Shown here piece by piece: positions 63,895 through 64,000 of a DNA stretch of 64,000 bases (position 1 is its first letter; each line of letters opens with the position of its first letter). The position numbers and the translations under genes were made by a program. Origin of the DNA: Prorocentrum cordatum (taxonomy: Eukaryota; Sar; Dinophyceae; Prorocentrales; Prorocentraceae); assembly GCA_963575745.1 (NCBI GenBank), contig CAUYUJ010017858.1, positions 38,501 to 102,500 on the forward strand, read 5' to 3'. Below the pieces are notes generated by a model. The model did no database searches, had not been told where the DNA came from, and saw only the letters and a list, made by a program, of their open reading frames with translations.

Positions 63895-64000
63895 CGACCC
63901 CCAGTCGCCCACTCCTCGCCGAGGGGCTCCCGCCCCGCCCCAGGGGGGGCGTGCTCTCCCGCGATCGGGGGCCCGCCGCCGAGCGATGCCGGCGGTGCAT
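63895..64000. repeat. Possible third palindromic repeat, cut by window end
   Basis: CAGTCGCCCACTCCTCGCCG and GCGATCGGGGGCCCGCC recall the copies at 6,063 and 62,885, but divergence is high. Confidence 0.35.

Noticed and set aside
1-64000. tRNA, rRNA, snRNA or SL RNA genes
   Set aside because: I looked for B-box-like GTTCGA..C patterns, conserved rRNA words and an SL followed by a donor GT; none was convincing. A covariance-model scan would be decisive.

Overview
This window looks like a stretch of a repeat-dominated, GC-rich dinoflagellate nuclear genome. The strongest lineage evidence is the presence of copies of the 22-nt dinoflagellate spliced leader (DinoSL) embedded in genomic DNA at 16,015, 38,656 and 40,542, with a weaker one at 36,004. 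Such genomic copies are the known signature of trans-spliced mRNAs that were reverse-transcribed back into the genome. A decayed non-LTR retrotransposon and a decayed PPR-like gene of a type I associate with dinoflagellates agree with this. I cannot name the genus from sequence alone. I see no tRNA, rRNA, CRISPR array, operon or prokaryotic regulatory signal. Many long open frames here are simply microsatellites or stop-poor tandem repeats read in several frames, and I have left those out.

Layout. 0-6.5 kb: two short inverted-repeat elements, triplet repeats, and a minus-strand non-LTR retrotransposon relic (3.1-5.65 kb). 6.5-14 kb: dispersed elements, GT/TATG microsatellites, an AT-rich island and several minisatellites, including four copies of a short element that makes 5-bp target duplications. 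14-30.6 kb: a dispersed ~370-bp satellite family in both orientations, interrupted by an SL-tagged retrogene (16.0-16.8 kb) and a ~1.8-kb foldback-like inverted repeat (20.9-22.7 kb). 24.9-32.0 kb also carries long GAT-type triplet arrays. 32-35 kb: a cluster of short inverted-repeat elements and a VNTR-containing composite repeat. 35.4-42.9 kb: the most gene-like part, with retrocopies that begin at SL relicts and sit between CTC/GAG microsatellite blocks, followed by a 21-bp repeat encoding a heptapeptide. 43-47.6 kb: an AT-rich triplet island, a minus-strand PPR-like pseudogene, and two more VNTR composites. 47.6-64 kb: mostly minisatellites (pentanucleotide, G-rich, GAT) and a cluster of three 173-bp TA-flanked elements.

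The only frames I consider plausibly protein-coding are 16,099-16,836 (+), 38,712-39,878 (+), and weakly 40,670-41,008 (+). The zinc-finger gene at 36.1-37.7 kb, the retrotransposon and the PPR-like gene all show frame disruptions. The unifying theme is mRNA retroposition plus mobilisation of very short non-autonomous elements into a microsatellite-rich background. The most informative loci are a retrocopy with both an SL at its 5' end and a poly(A) run at its 3' end inside a CTC array, a double SL relict at 16,015-16,050, and five copies of an element whose insertions can be reconstructed from target duplications.
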